A stretch of 16,346 nucleotides of DNA from Bacteroidota bacterium (GCA_026391935.1 JAPLDC010000017.1:1-16346); one strand, 5' to 3'. Positions 8,601-14,448 are shown, counted from the first letter of the stretch. Translations and numbers: made by a program. The notes: generated from the sequence alone by a model not told the origin.

Positions 8601-11214
8601 TGAGCCTTTACCGATTCTTGATAATGCAGTAATAACAAGTGCCCTTTGTAGTAATATTTGCACAGGAGCCATAACAGTTGCTCCTACAGGTGGTACAGCG
8701 GGTTATACTTATGATTGGTCTCCGGGAGCACCAGCAGGTGATCTTACTCCGGCAGTTACAGGCTTGTGTTCCGGAACGTATACGCTTCTGGTAACTGATT
8801 CGAATTTATGTACTAAAATTGATTCTTTTGTTGTAACACAATCTACTCCGCTATCAGCAACCATTGCAGCAACAAATATTTCTTGTGCTTCTATATGCAA
8901 CGGAATGGCTTATGTAACCATCACTTCAGGGACTGCACCTTTTACCATTCAGTGGAATGATCCCGCCGGACAAACAAATGATACAGCAACTGCATTATGT
9001 GCAGGAAATTATTCGATAGAAATTACAGATGCGCTGGGTTGTATCCTTACTTTAAATACAACTGTAAACGCAGCACCGGCTATTTTGGCCAATGCTGTTA
9101 TTTCCGGGGCAACCTGCGGGTTGTGTGACGGTTCTGCAACTCTTGCACCTTCGGGTGGAACAGCTGGATACACTTATTTATGGAGTAACGGACAAACAAC
9201 AGCAACTGCCACTACTTTATGTTCAGGCTTGTATACCGTTAATATTACCGATGCAGTCGGATGCGTTAGTAGTGTTCCAATTCCTGTAAGTAATACCGGT
9301 GGACCTTCAAGTGCAACAATCACTTCATTAAATAATACTTGTAACGGATCATGCAATGGAGCTGTAATAGCTATTACTCCTGTAGGTGGAGTAGCTCCTT
9401 ATACTTTCTTGTGGATCTCAAGCGGATTAACAACTTCAACATTATCCGGTTTATGTGCAGGAACATATTTTGTTCAGATAACAGATGCTAATGGATGTTC
9501 ATTATTAGATTCAGTGATAATTACGGAGCCTGGTGCAATTTTGGCAAATCAAGTAATTTCAGCCGCAACTTGTGGTGCATGTGACGGAAGCATTACAGTT
9601 GCTGCAAGTGGAGGCGTTCTCCCATATACCTATTTGTGGAACACAGGTTCCATTTCACCAGCACCAATTAATTTATGTGCAGGAGTTTATTCTGTTGATA
9701 TTACTGATGCAAATGGTTGTGTTCAGAATGTGATGATCCCTCTGAATAGTCAAAGCGGTCCAACACTTACAGCTTCTTCTACAAATGTTTCATGTAACGG
9801 ATCGTGTAACGGAACAGCGAATGTTGTTGCAACAGGTTCATCACCATTCGCCTATTTGTGGAATGAAGTTTCATTGCAGACAACTCCAATAACAACAGCA
9901 ACACTTTGTGCAGGAACTTATTTTGTTCAGGTAACAGATGCAGCAGGTTGTGTTTCTATAGCATCAACAAATATTACAGAACCCGATTCAATTGGATTCA
10001 GTATTGCAAATGCACTTGATCCATTATGTAATGGAAATGCGAATGGTTCGATCACTGTTATTCCATCAGGAGGAACATTATCTTATACATATTCCTGGAC
10101 ACCGGCTCCGGCCTTTCCGCAAACAACTGCAACAGCCATCAACCTGGATGCAAATACCTATATCGTTACAGTTACAGATGCGAATGGATGTGCTGCAACT
10201 CAAAGTGTGACATTGATAAATCCTGTGTCATTAACGATAAGTAGCACTTCCGTGAATTCAAGTTGTAACACAACACCTGATGGTTCAATCGATGTGACTG
10301 TTGGCGGAGGAACACTACCTTATTCATATTTATGGAGCGGAGGCTCTTCAGCAATAACGGAAGATCTTGTTGGAATTTTGAGCGGTTCCTATACAATTAC
10401 AGTAACTGATTCTAATGCATGTACAATTGCAGATACGATTATCCTATTACCAAATCAATCTGTGTTTGCAAATGCCGGAAACGATACTTCTTTCTGTCAA
10501 TCAGGAACATTGACATTAAGTGCTGCAGGAAGTATAAACGGAGTGAACTATCAATGGTTTGATATGACCAATACGTTGATTGGATCCTCGGTAACATTGA
10601 CATTTAACCCTCCGGCAGGTACCAATAGTTTTTATGTAATTGTTGATAATGGAACAGGCTGTATAGATAGTGACACTATAGTGGTTACCGCGAATCCTTT
10701 GCCAAGTGTGAATGCCGGAGCTGATGTTGCAATAATCCTTGGTGGAACAGCAACACTAGGGGGAAGTCCTACAACTAGCACTGTTGGTGCAACTATTCAG
10801 TGGACACCTTTACCGGGTGCATTGGATAATCCTGTTGCTTCAAATCCTGTTGCATCACCAATTACAACAACAACATATACAGTTTCTATAACCTCTCTTC
10901 AAGGTTGTGTAGCAAGCGATTCTGTAGTAGTAACAGTTCGTCCGGGAATAGTTTTCCCAGATGGAATTTCTCCGAATGGAGATGGTGCAAATGATGAATG
11001 GATCATTGATGGTATTGAAATGTTCCCAGATTGTCAGGTTGAGGTGTATAACCGTTGGGGTGAATTATTATTCCAATCTGCAGGATATAAAGAACATTGG
11101 AAAGGAACTTATAAAGGAAAACCGTTACCTGTTGGAACATATTATTATATCATTGATCTGAAAGATCCGTTATACCCTGATGCATATACCGGACCAATAA
11201 CTATTATGCGATAA
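2641..11214 (+). CDS. Giant SprB-like repeat adhesin with T9SS type B C-terminal sorting domain
   Basis: A 2857-residue surface protein. Residues 1-22 are a Sec signal peptide ending PSYA. About 23-262 is a beta-rich N-terminal region opening with YWIGGTGTWNDIKHWS, a motif common at the front of Bacteroidota adhesins. About 270-354 is a degenerate repeat and 355-2606 holds 29 clear SprB-type repeats (PF13573-like). About 2609-2768 has two Ig/PKD-like domains with NAG(N/A)D openings. Residues 2769-2857 are the gliding motility-associated CHU_C/type B domain (ISPNGDGANDEW, VEVYNRWGELLF, LPVGTYYYIIDL). By analogy with Flavobacterium johnsoniae SprB, it is probably exported by T9SS and displayed on the surface as an adhesin for attachment or gliding. 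The repeats are Thr/Gly/Cys-rich and almost lack Lys/Arg. The stop overlaps the next start by one base. An A8 run in codons 5-7 and a G9 run at 6596-6604 are slippage-prone. Family confidence is high; gliding itself is inferred. Confidence 0.95.
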   Translation: MKNLKKNLLLLLTILLIAPSYATNMYWIGGTGTWNDIKHWSLTSGGVSGTAIPDLSDDVLFDQNSFSSDKQTVMVTSNAVCGSISWSSIDQKAIFSSSPSRSITVYGSYQLSPLLINGFKGKTIFAATTPNNTITTYQKIIIGNWEFNGTGSWGFSDNVNMDKNASISLIKGSLNTNGKSLECGSFIGNSTQSRSLFLSNSEILIKDIWDFSVSSNLTFDCGTSIIVFPDTILDSKYKPGGLRYSTVTFSPMLTNTTTCVFAGVFTINMSADSVTCNGLNNGQAHCVVVGGTGPFLYDWNFAFTPAGDGTPNISALGASTNTVKITDVGTGLIRFCSISVGEPSLLFDYEVFTHKPTCFGLCNGMSDVDVTGGTPPYTYSWSGGYGTNDTAINMCDGTYTVTVTDSRGCKDSSAVIAVIQPALLVAPGSASMVSCFGFCDGTATVFATGGTLPYAYNWSPGAPIGDLTATASSLCPGPYSCTVTDFNGCIATFNTSITQPLALTLAVSHTNASCGGVCDGTATATVSGGTTPYVYSWSNGSVISTVSTTNTISSLCAGVYIITITDANGCTLNTSVTITEPLVLVATATGVNVSCFGLCTGTASVVVVGGNGGNTYDWTPGIPVGDGTANISSLCPGTYTVLVTDSKGCNDTGAVTITQPALLLANPVGSDVLCFGACNGSAISTPTGGTIPYSYNWSPGAPTGDLTATITNLCPGVYSVLVTDANLCTSNQSVSITQPAVLNAGETFTNVTCNGACNGTATATPTGGTAGYTYLWSPGLQTTATISGLCPGVYVVTVTDANGCTDIGSVTITQPNILTVGIVSTTIACNGDCNANAVATIVGGTGPFAIDWLPGSPVGDGTTIISSLCAGAYSVNIVDAHGCLATANNLILQPTALTHVTFTTDASCFGVCDGVAATIAGGGTPGYSYLWTPGLQNTSSIIAQCAGSYTATVTDFNGCTLSDTVVIDQPNQLFSNPSVVSNISCSGLCDGSATSAATGGTVGSGYIFDWTPGSPLGDGTATITALCAGTYNLTVTDSNLCTSTMPVTITQPAVLSAPITSATSSCNVCNGTATVTPVGGTAPYTYLWNDGAAQTTQTAVGLCPNVTYIVTVTDAHGCVTTNTVTILQTIIISITTSNTTLSCFGACDGIATANASGVTIPYVFIWTGPSGIVSLTQTAVGLCAGTYTVNVSDAAGCFNIDSVTFTNPPQLIVSATSTNLTCGGICTGTGTASSIGGSGVYSYLWSDGQITSTATALCAGTYSVTVTDINGCTDSTQVTITQPPLLVDNVTITPANCTFADGVISVAPTGGTPPYSYNWGGAPTGDGTPTITNLLPGVYTLVITDFSGCVFNFNYLLSNLTGPAIVMSHTNISCFGACNGTATATASGGAGGYIYDWAPGAPVGDGSPVITALCGTATYTIQVTDAAGCIKFDTAKIINPALITPNPTVVNESCGGTCDGSISLAPTGGTGGYTYLWTGGQITSSISGLCAGAYSFTVTDANGCDSSLTITLVSPPVLIVTLSSTNVLCNSACNGTATAGVVGGTGPGTYTYSWLPAPPLGPGFPLPNVIGLCPNSYTVTVTDANGCTAADTVLITQPVALTSVTSQTNASCFGVCDGQALVTASGGTIPYSYLWNPGAIANDTASGLCAGSYNATVTDLNGCVSSPPAVVISEPAAIVPNATGVNSSCNASCNGTATANPTGGSGVYTYLWNDPLGQTTQTAVGLCAGTYLVTVDDGNCAATQNVTLVDPPVLNANPTSISPTCANGCDGSVTSSPLGGTGGYTYSWSPGGAITPTVNSLCPNIYTVTVTDANNCKDTVSLTLFNTLPIDIIVGSTPANCGACDGTISITPITGTPAYSYVWTIGGIAPPPPFAGNGTSSVSNVCAGLYSVLVTDANGCDSVFTIPMNNSSGPTGEVVTTTPATCNGVCNGTGSIIPVGGVPPYTFLWNDGPATANDSASNLCAGNYFVQVTDGSGCIHFSPVTIAEPLPILDNAVITSALCSNICTGAITVAPTGGTAGYTYDWSPGAPAGDLTPAVTGLCSGTYTLLVTDSNLCTKIDSFVVTQSTPLSATIAATNISCASICNGMAYVTITSGTAPFTIQWNDPAGQTNDTATALCAGNYSIEITDALGCILTLNTTVNAAPAILANAVISGATCGLCDGSATLAPSGGTAGYTYLWSNGQTTATATTLCSGLYTVNITDAVGCVSSVPIPVSNTGGPSSATITSLNNTCNGSCNGAVIAITPVGGVAPYTFLWISSGLTTSTLSGLCAGTYFVQITDANGCSLLDSVIITEPGAILANQVISAATCGACDGSITVAASGGVLPYTYLWNTGSISPAPINLCAGVYSVDITDANGCVQNVMIPLNSQSGPTLTASSTNVSCNGSCNGTANVVATGSSPFAYLWNEVSLQTTPITTATLCAGTYFVQVTDAAGCVSIASTNITEPDSIGFSIANALDPLCNGNANGSITVIPSGGTLSYTYSWTPAPAFPQTTATAINLDANTYIVTVTDANGCAATQSVTLINPVSLTISSTSVNSSCNTTPDGSIDVTVGGGTLPYSYLWSGGSSAITEDLVGILSGSYTITVTDSNACTIADTIILLPNQSVFANAGNDTSFCQSGTLTLSAAGSINGVNYQWFDMTNTLIGSSVTLTFNPPAGTNSFYVIVDNGTGCIDSDTIVVTANPLPSVNAGADVAIILGGTATLGGSPTTSTVGATIQWTPLPGALDNPVASNPVASPITTTTYTVSITSLQGCVASDSVVVTVRPGIVFPDGISPNGDGANDEWIIDGIEMFPDCQVEVYNRWGELLFQSAGYKEHWKGTYKGKPLPVGTYYYIIDLKDPLYPDAYTGPITIMR
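3703..10458 (+). repeat. Array of 29 tandem SprB-type repeats (protein level), plus one degenerate copy upstream
   Basis: Each unit averages about 78 residues. The typical order is N-x-S-C-F-G-x-C-[DN]-G-T-A, then GGT-x-P-Y-x-Y-x-W, a variable loop, L-C-x-G-x-Y-x-V-x-V-T-D-x-N-G-C, and a linker such as ITQPALL. A degenerate unit lies just upstream (C276, about 3450-3700). Units are well diverged in both protein and DNA, so this is an old array, not a recent tandem amplification. Twenty-six of 30 units carry four framework cysteines. The degenerate first unit, unit 13 (6520-6750), unit 28 (10015-10254) and unit 29 (10255-10458) carry only the outer two. The array would form a long extended stalk between the N-terminal region and the Ig/sorting domains. 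Confidence 0.93.
6596..6604 (+). repeat. G9 homopolymer tract inside the adhesin, candidate contingency locus
   Basis: Nine consecutive G encode part of W1319-G1320-G1321 in repeat 13, in an otherwise AT-rich region. Paralogous repeats here read W-S-P-G-A-P, so this repeat is one codon shorter and uses GGG codons. With one extra G the frame reaches TGA at 6615-6617. With one G fewer it reaches TGA at 6665-6667. Either slip would remove the rest of the repeats and the T9SS sorting domain. As given, the tract is in frame. It could also be a tract whose length is uncertain from sequencing. Confidence 0.85.
10945..11211 (+). other. T9SS type B sorting domain (CHU_C / gliding motility-associated C-terminal domain)
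   Basis: This stretch encodes residues 2769-2857 of the adhesin. The landmarks are F-P-D-G-I-S-P-N-G-D-G-x-N-D, then V-E-V-Y-N-R-W-G, the W-K-G-T-Y-K-G-K-P-L-P-V-G-T-Y-Y-Y turn, and a final short strand ending TGPITIMR. This order is diagnostic of type B C-terminal domains, which in F. johnsoniae need an SprF-like partner for secretion. Lys and Arg, nearly absent from the repeats, reappear here. Confidence 0.95.
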
Positions 11215-12143
11215 TGATGAAAAAAATTATTTCTATATCTTTTATTATGCTTATTGGATTTGTTGTCGATGCACAGCAATTGCCACAGTATAGTAATTAC
11301 ATGGTTAACGATTATGTGATGAATCCTGCAATTGGTGGTACCAACAATTATTTTGAAGGGAAGTCAAGCAATCGTTATCAATGGATCGGAATTACGGATG
11401 CTCCGCGAACTTATATTTTAAGTGTGAATGGACCTGCTAAAAATTTGAAAATGGGATTGGGTGGATTATTATTCACTGATATTGTCGGTCCAACTCGCAG
11501 AACAGGATTTTATCTATCGTATGCTTATCAATTAAAAGTATCTGAAAAAGTGAAAGTGTCTTTGGGACTTTCAGGTGGACTGTTACAGTTTATGGTAGAC
11601 GGTTCAAAAATAACGTTGCGAGACCCATCTGATATGGTTATCAGTAATGGTTTGCAATCTGTGCTGTTGCCTGATTTTGGAGCAGGCATTTATGTTTATT
11701 CTACGGATAAAAAATGGTATGCAGGAGCAAGTGTTCCTCAGATATTACAGAACAAAATAAAATTCTTTGACAATACAACTTCTACCCTTAGCAAATTAGC
11801 AACGCATTATTATGCGACTGCCGGATATAAATTTAATTTGAATGAAGATTTTGTGATCGAGCCATCGACATGCCTGAAATATGTAAAGCCTGCTCCTTTG
11901 CAATTCGATATTGGAGTAAGAGCTATCTATAAAGAAAAAATTTGGCTAGGGGCGGCTTTTCGTTATTTAGATGCCGTTTCGGCTATGGTTGGATATACGA
12001 TGCAAGAGAATATCACTTTTGCTTACTCCTATGATTTTACAATGACCAATATAAAAAAATACAGTACAGGAACACATGAGCTGATGATTGGAATCAAATT
12101 TCATAAAGTAAGACCTCGTAAGGATGCTGTAAAAGTGCAATGA
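11214..12143 (+). CDS. PorP/SprF-family T9SS outer-membrane partner protein
   Basis: The 309-residue protein has a signal peptide (residues 1-20, ending VVDA) followed by the family hallmark QQLPQYSNYMVNDYVMNPA at about 21-39. Many amphipathic beta-strands follow, with motifs such as GLGGLLFTDIVGPTRRTGFYLSY. Length and layout fit PorP/SprF outer-membrane barrels (about 300-330 residues). In F. johnsoniae, SprF is needed for secretion of SprB, and related proteins pair with other type B cargo. Here the start codon shares a base with the adhesin stop (TAATG), so the two are almost certainly co-transcribed and probably translationally coupled. A second ATG three bases downstream is equally possible. 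The gene ends at a strong terminator. Partnership with the adhesin is inferred from position and family knowledge. Confidence 0.93.
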   Translation: MMKKIISISFIMLIGFVVDAQQLPQYSNYMVNDYVMNPAIGGTNNYFEGKSSNRYQWIGITDAPRTYILSVNGPAKNLKMGLGGLLFTDIVGPTRRTGFYLSYAYQLKVSEKVKVSLGLSGGLLQFMVDGSKITLRDPSDMVISNGLQSVLLPDFGAGIYVYSTDKKWYAGASVPQILQNKIKFFDNTTSTLSKLATHYYATAGYKFNLNEDFVIEPSTCLKYVKPAPLQFDIGVRAIYKEKIWLGAAFRYLDAVSAMVGYTMQENITFAYSYDFTMTNIKKYSTGTHELMIGIKFHKVRPRKDAVKVQ

Positions 12144-12166
12144 TCTGATTAAAATAATTAATAATT

Positions 12167-12197
12167 CCGTTTTGCAATATAGTAGAACGGTTTTTTT
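12167..12197 (+). terminator. Rho-independent terminator after the adhesin/SprF operon
   Basis: The stem CCGTTTTGC pairs with GTAGAACGG over nine base pairs (two G-T wobbles) around a six-base loop, AATATA. Seven T follow immediately. It starts 23 bases after the SprF-like stop codon and closes the two-gene unit. Confidence 0.88.
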
Positions 12198-12217
12198 GTT
12201 CTTGATTATCTTTTCTG

Positions 12218-12247
12218 TTGCCATACATTTTGACAATTTTTATTTTG
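12218..12247 (+). promoter_or_regulatory. Candidate promoter upstream of the barrel/haem-protein operon
   Basis: TTG at 12218-12220 is separated by 20 bases from TATTTTG (12241-12247), one base short of the Bacteroidota TAnnTTTG -7 box. The region contains TTTTGACAATTTTTAT (12228-12243), identical to 2586-2601 upstream of the adhesin. The leader to the ATG at 12318 would be about 65 bases. Another exact match, TATATTTG at 12306-12313, lies only four bases before the ATG and would give an almost leaderless transcript, so I favour the upstream one. Confidence 0.35.
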
Positions 12248-12317
12248 TGCGAGTTGAAGTAGTTCATAGGTGGGCAAAGAACATTTATAGTTTTAGAATA
12301 AAGTATATATTTGACAC

Positions 12318-13223
12318 ATGAAAATAAAATTTCTAATTCTATTCATTTTTATTACTGCTACTGCATTGGCTCAGCCTTTTGCGGATATCCTTAGTTTTAA
12401 TTTTCAAACGTTTTCATCAAATTACAAAGATAGTGTCCACTGGAAAAATAAGACCGATGATTATTTCTTGAATTTCTTTTTGCCAAAAGAATTTAAAAAT
12501 GGTCAGACTTTATTGGTGCGATTAAATACAGAAATGATGAATTCAACAATTAGTCCTGATTCATCATACTCGTCAAGATTGTCGAGTATTTCCTTACCTG
12601 TTGGGATGAAGCTGGTGACAAAAAATAAAAAATGGGAAACAGTAGTATTGGTAATTCCGAAAATTGCTTCAGATTTCAAGGATGTTATAGATGGATATGA
12701 TCTTCAATATGGTGGAATCTTTTTACAGCATTATGTTCCGAATAATAAGTTGAAGATAAAGGCGGGATTGTATTATAATCATGAGGCATTCGGTAATTTT
12801 TTTGTTCCTCTGGTAGGAGTGGATTGGCGAATTAATGATCGGATTAATTTGTATGGTGTTTTACCAACAAATTATAAGATGGAATTTAATATCATTAAAA
12901 ATAAATTGTATGCCGGAATAAATTTCAAGTCATTTACGCGTTCATTCCGTTTGTCGCAAAAAAATAAATATGATTATGTGCGTTATGATGAGATGCAGGT
13001 TAAATTGTTTGTGGATTATTTTGTTGTCCCAAAGGTGCTTGTATTTGCTGAGCTTGGTTATTCTATCGGGAAGAGCCCTTTGCAATATATTTATGATACC
13101 AAAGATAAAATATATTCAAATCCTGTTTATACGCCTATAAAAAATTATCCTATGATTAGTCTAGGCGTTGCGTATCGTGTACGATTTGATTTAGAGAAAA
13201 AAGAACCTGTCATTAATCCTTAA
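12318..13223 (+). CDS. Putative outer-membrane beta-barrel protein (resembles DUF6268 family)
   Basis: The 301-residue protein has a signal peptide (about residues 1-18, cleaved at TALA-Q). The rest is alternating hydrophobic/polar beta-strands with short turns and no helical membrane segment, as expected for an outer-membrane barrel. The stretch VPLVGVDWRINDRINLYGVLP (about residues 167-187) recalls Bacteroidota DUF6268 proteins, which predict the same barrel; I assign that name from memory and with caution. No catalytic motif is visible. The stop codon is four bases before the next start, so it is co-transcribed with the haem-binding protein. Its upstream region shares a 16-base motif with the adhesin promoter region. 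Export to the outer membrane is likely; any transport or structural role is unknown. Confidence 0.65.
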   Translation: MKIKFLILFIFITATALAQPFADILSFNFQTFSSNYKDSVHWKNKTDDYFLNFFLPKEFKNGQTLLVRLNTEMMNSTISPDSSYSSRLSSISLPVGMKLVTKNKKWETVVLVIPKIASDFKDVIDGYDLQYGGIFLQHYVPNNKLKIKAGLYYNHEAFGNFFVPLVGVDWRINDRINLYGVLPTNYKMEFNIIKNKLYAGINFKSFTRSFRLSQKNKYDYVRYDEMQVKLFVDYFVVPKVLVFAELGYSIGKSPLQYIYDTKDKIYSNPVYTPIKNYPMISLGVAYRVRFDLEKKEPVINP

Positions 13224-13227
13224 AAAA

Positions 13228-13692
13228 ATGAGTAAAAAGAAAAAGTTTATTATAATAGTTCTTGTTGCCTTTGTATTGATCCAATTTATTCGGCCTTCAC
13301 GGAATTTAGGAAATCAAGAAACAGAGAATACCATCTTTGTTACGAATAAAGTTGGCAAAATATTACAAACCTCTTGTTACGATTGTCATTCGAATTACAC
13401 AAATTACCCATGGTATACGAATATTCAACCAGTTGGTTGGTGGTTGCAACATCATGTAAATGAAGGAAAAGATGAACTGAATTTTTCAGAATTCGAATCC
13501 TATTCTTTGAAACGGAAGCTAAAAAAGTTAAAGGAGATAAAAGAACAATTAGAGGAAGATGAAATGCCTTTGAGTTCTTATGCATTGATTCATGGTGAAA
13601 CAAAACTAAGTCAGGAACAAAAAGTGATTCTTACAAATTGGGTTGATGAAACAAGAGCTTACCTCTCTGATTCAACCCATTCTGCGAAATAG
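13228..13692 (+). CDS. Membrane-anchored haem-binding domain protein (Haem_bd family)
   Basis: The 154-residue protein has a Lys-rich N-terminus and one membrane segment at about 7-20, followed by FIRPSRN. It then carries a single c-type haem site, C50-Y-D-C53-H54, in the context SCYDCHSNYTNYPWYTNIQP. The run W-x-x-x-I-Q-P-V-G-W-W-L-Q-x-H-V-N-E-G-x-x-x-L-N-F-S is typical of the Bacteroidota Haem_bd domain (PF14376). M113 in EDEMPLSSY is the probable second axial ligand, and the C-terminal W/D-x-x-R helix completes the small cytochrome-like fold. It is likely periplasmic, tethered to the inner membrane, and a redox or sensing haem protein with unknown partners. It follows the barrel gene by four bases. 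Family call is confident; role is not. Confidence 0.85.
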   Translation: MSKKKKFIIIVLVAFVLIQFIRPSRNLGNQETENTIFVTNKVGKILQTSCYDCHSNYTNYPWYTNIQPVGWWLQHHVNEGKDELNFSEFESYSLKRKLKKLKEIKEQLEEDEMPLSSYALIHGETKLSQEQKVILTNWVDETRAYLSDSTHSAK

Positions 13693-13848
13693 ATATTGAT
13701 CAGTACTGTTATTTTAAAAAGGAGGGATATTACAGTTTTGTAGCAATCTTCTTTCTAAATAGAAATCAGGGTCAAATATTTTGATATTTCAATTTTAAGC
13801 TTCCCGAAAATAAATTTCGTTAAACAAACTAGAACTAAGCAGAAAAGA

Positions 13849-13895
13849 AAAATCCGGAATGAACAATTCTGGGTGGCATGTCGACTCCGGATTTT
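13849..13895. terminator. Hairpin between convergent operons, probable bidirectional terminator
   Basis: AAAATCCGGA (13849-13858) pairs perfectly with TCCGGATTTT (13886-13895) across a 27-base loop that itself contains a small GAAT/ATTC hairpin. T runs follow the stem on both strands, clearer on the minus strand. It lies between the 3' ends of the haem-protein gene (+) and the cytochrome c gene (-). The remaining intergenic sequence from 13693 to 13951 holds no gene I can support. Confidence 0.72.
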
Positions 13896-13951
13896 CTATA
13901 CTTCCCTAAAAGGCGCAATTAATATTGTACCATTATTAGGAGAATGGGAAA

Positions 13952-14377
13952 CTATTTTTTTAGCGTTCTCATGTAAGCAACTACTTGCCAACGTTCTGTA
14001 TCGCTTAATTTTTCTTTGAAAGATGGCATTGGTTTTCTACCTTCAGTAATTTTGTAGTATAGAGCACCATCACTTAAACCTTGAACTTCTTTTGAAGAAA
14101 AATCTCCACAAGAGATCTCAAGTTTTTCAGCTTTGATACCATCGCCTAATCCTTTTACACCATGACAAGACTTACAATTTGCAGCCCAAACTTCTTTTCC
14201 TGCACTAACAGTTGCAGCATCATCATTTTTTACTGTGCTTTTTACTTTTGCATCTGCATCAGCAACTTTCCATTCTTTTCCTGCCGGTTTAGTTTGTGCA
14301 CTTAATGAGCCAAAAGAAAGCGTTACAAGAAAAATACCTGTGCTCATCATAAGAGCCATTCGATTAATTGTTTTCAT
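13952..14377 (-). CDS. Exported mono-haem cytochrome c
   Basis: The 141-residue protein has a signal peptide (about 1-27, ending SLSA). A Lys/Asp/Ala-rich spacer leads to a class I-type cytochrome c domain at about 55-141. The haem site is C68-K-S-C71-H72, followed by GVKGLGDG, and M117 in GRKPMPSF is the probable sixth ligand. The end, DTERWQVVAYMRTL, is the usual C-terminal helix of this fold. It is periplasmic and presumably takes electrons from a membrane quinol oxidoreductase. It is the last gene after the NrfD and Ig-like genes, 71 bases downstream of the latter, so it may be co-transcribed with them or have its own promoter. C90 is an unpaired extra cysteine. Family assignment is secure. 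Confidence 0.92.
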   Translation of the reverse strand: MKTINRMALMMSTGIFLVTLSFGSLSAQTKPAGKEWKVADADAKVKSTVKNDDAATVSAGKEVWAANCKSCHGVKGLGDGIKAEKLEISCGDFSSKEVQGLSDGALYYKITEGRKPMPSFKEKLSDTERWQVVAYMRTLKK

Positions 14378-14448
14378 AAAATTGATTTTTAATTATTGGT
14401 TTAAAATTATTTATTGGATTATAAAATTCAAAACTACTGTATTTACTT

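Noticed and set aside
3931..9356. Several long open frames antisense to the adhesin.
   Set aside because: They mirror the repeat codons (for example, VTVTDANGC read backwards) and have no independent start signals or recognisable domains, so they are shadows of the repeat array.
3703..10458. The regular repeat array considered as a CRISPR or recent DNA tandem repeat.
   Set aside because: The periodicity is at protein level with diverged DNA, varied unit length and one continuous reading frame, so it is a coding SprB-type array.
13719..13730. AAAAGGAGGG resembles a strong Shine-Dalgarno sequence.
   Set aside because: No start codon with a meaningful frame follows at a suitable distance, and the other genes here do not use Shine-Dalgarno sites.
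13881..13890. TCGACTCCGG in the second hairpin shares nine bases with the palindrome at 834-891.
   Set aside because: The match does not extend into the arms and the two hairpins are otherwise unrelated; probably coincidence.
13859..13909. A 16-codon open frame starting ATGAACAATTCTGGG between the convergent operons.
   Set aside because: It lies inside the predicted bidirectional terminator hairpin, has no start context, and is too short to support.
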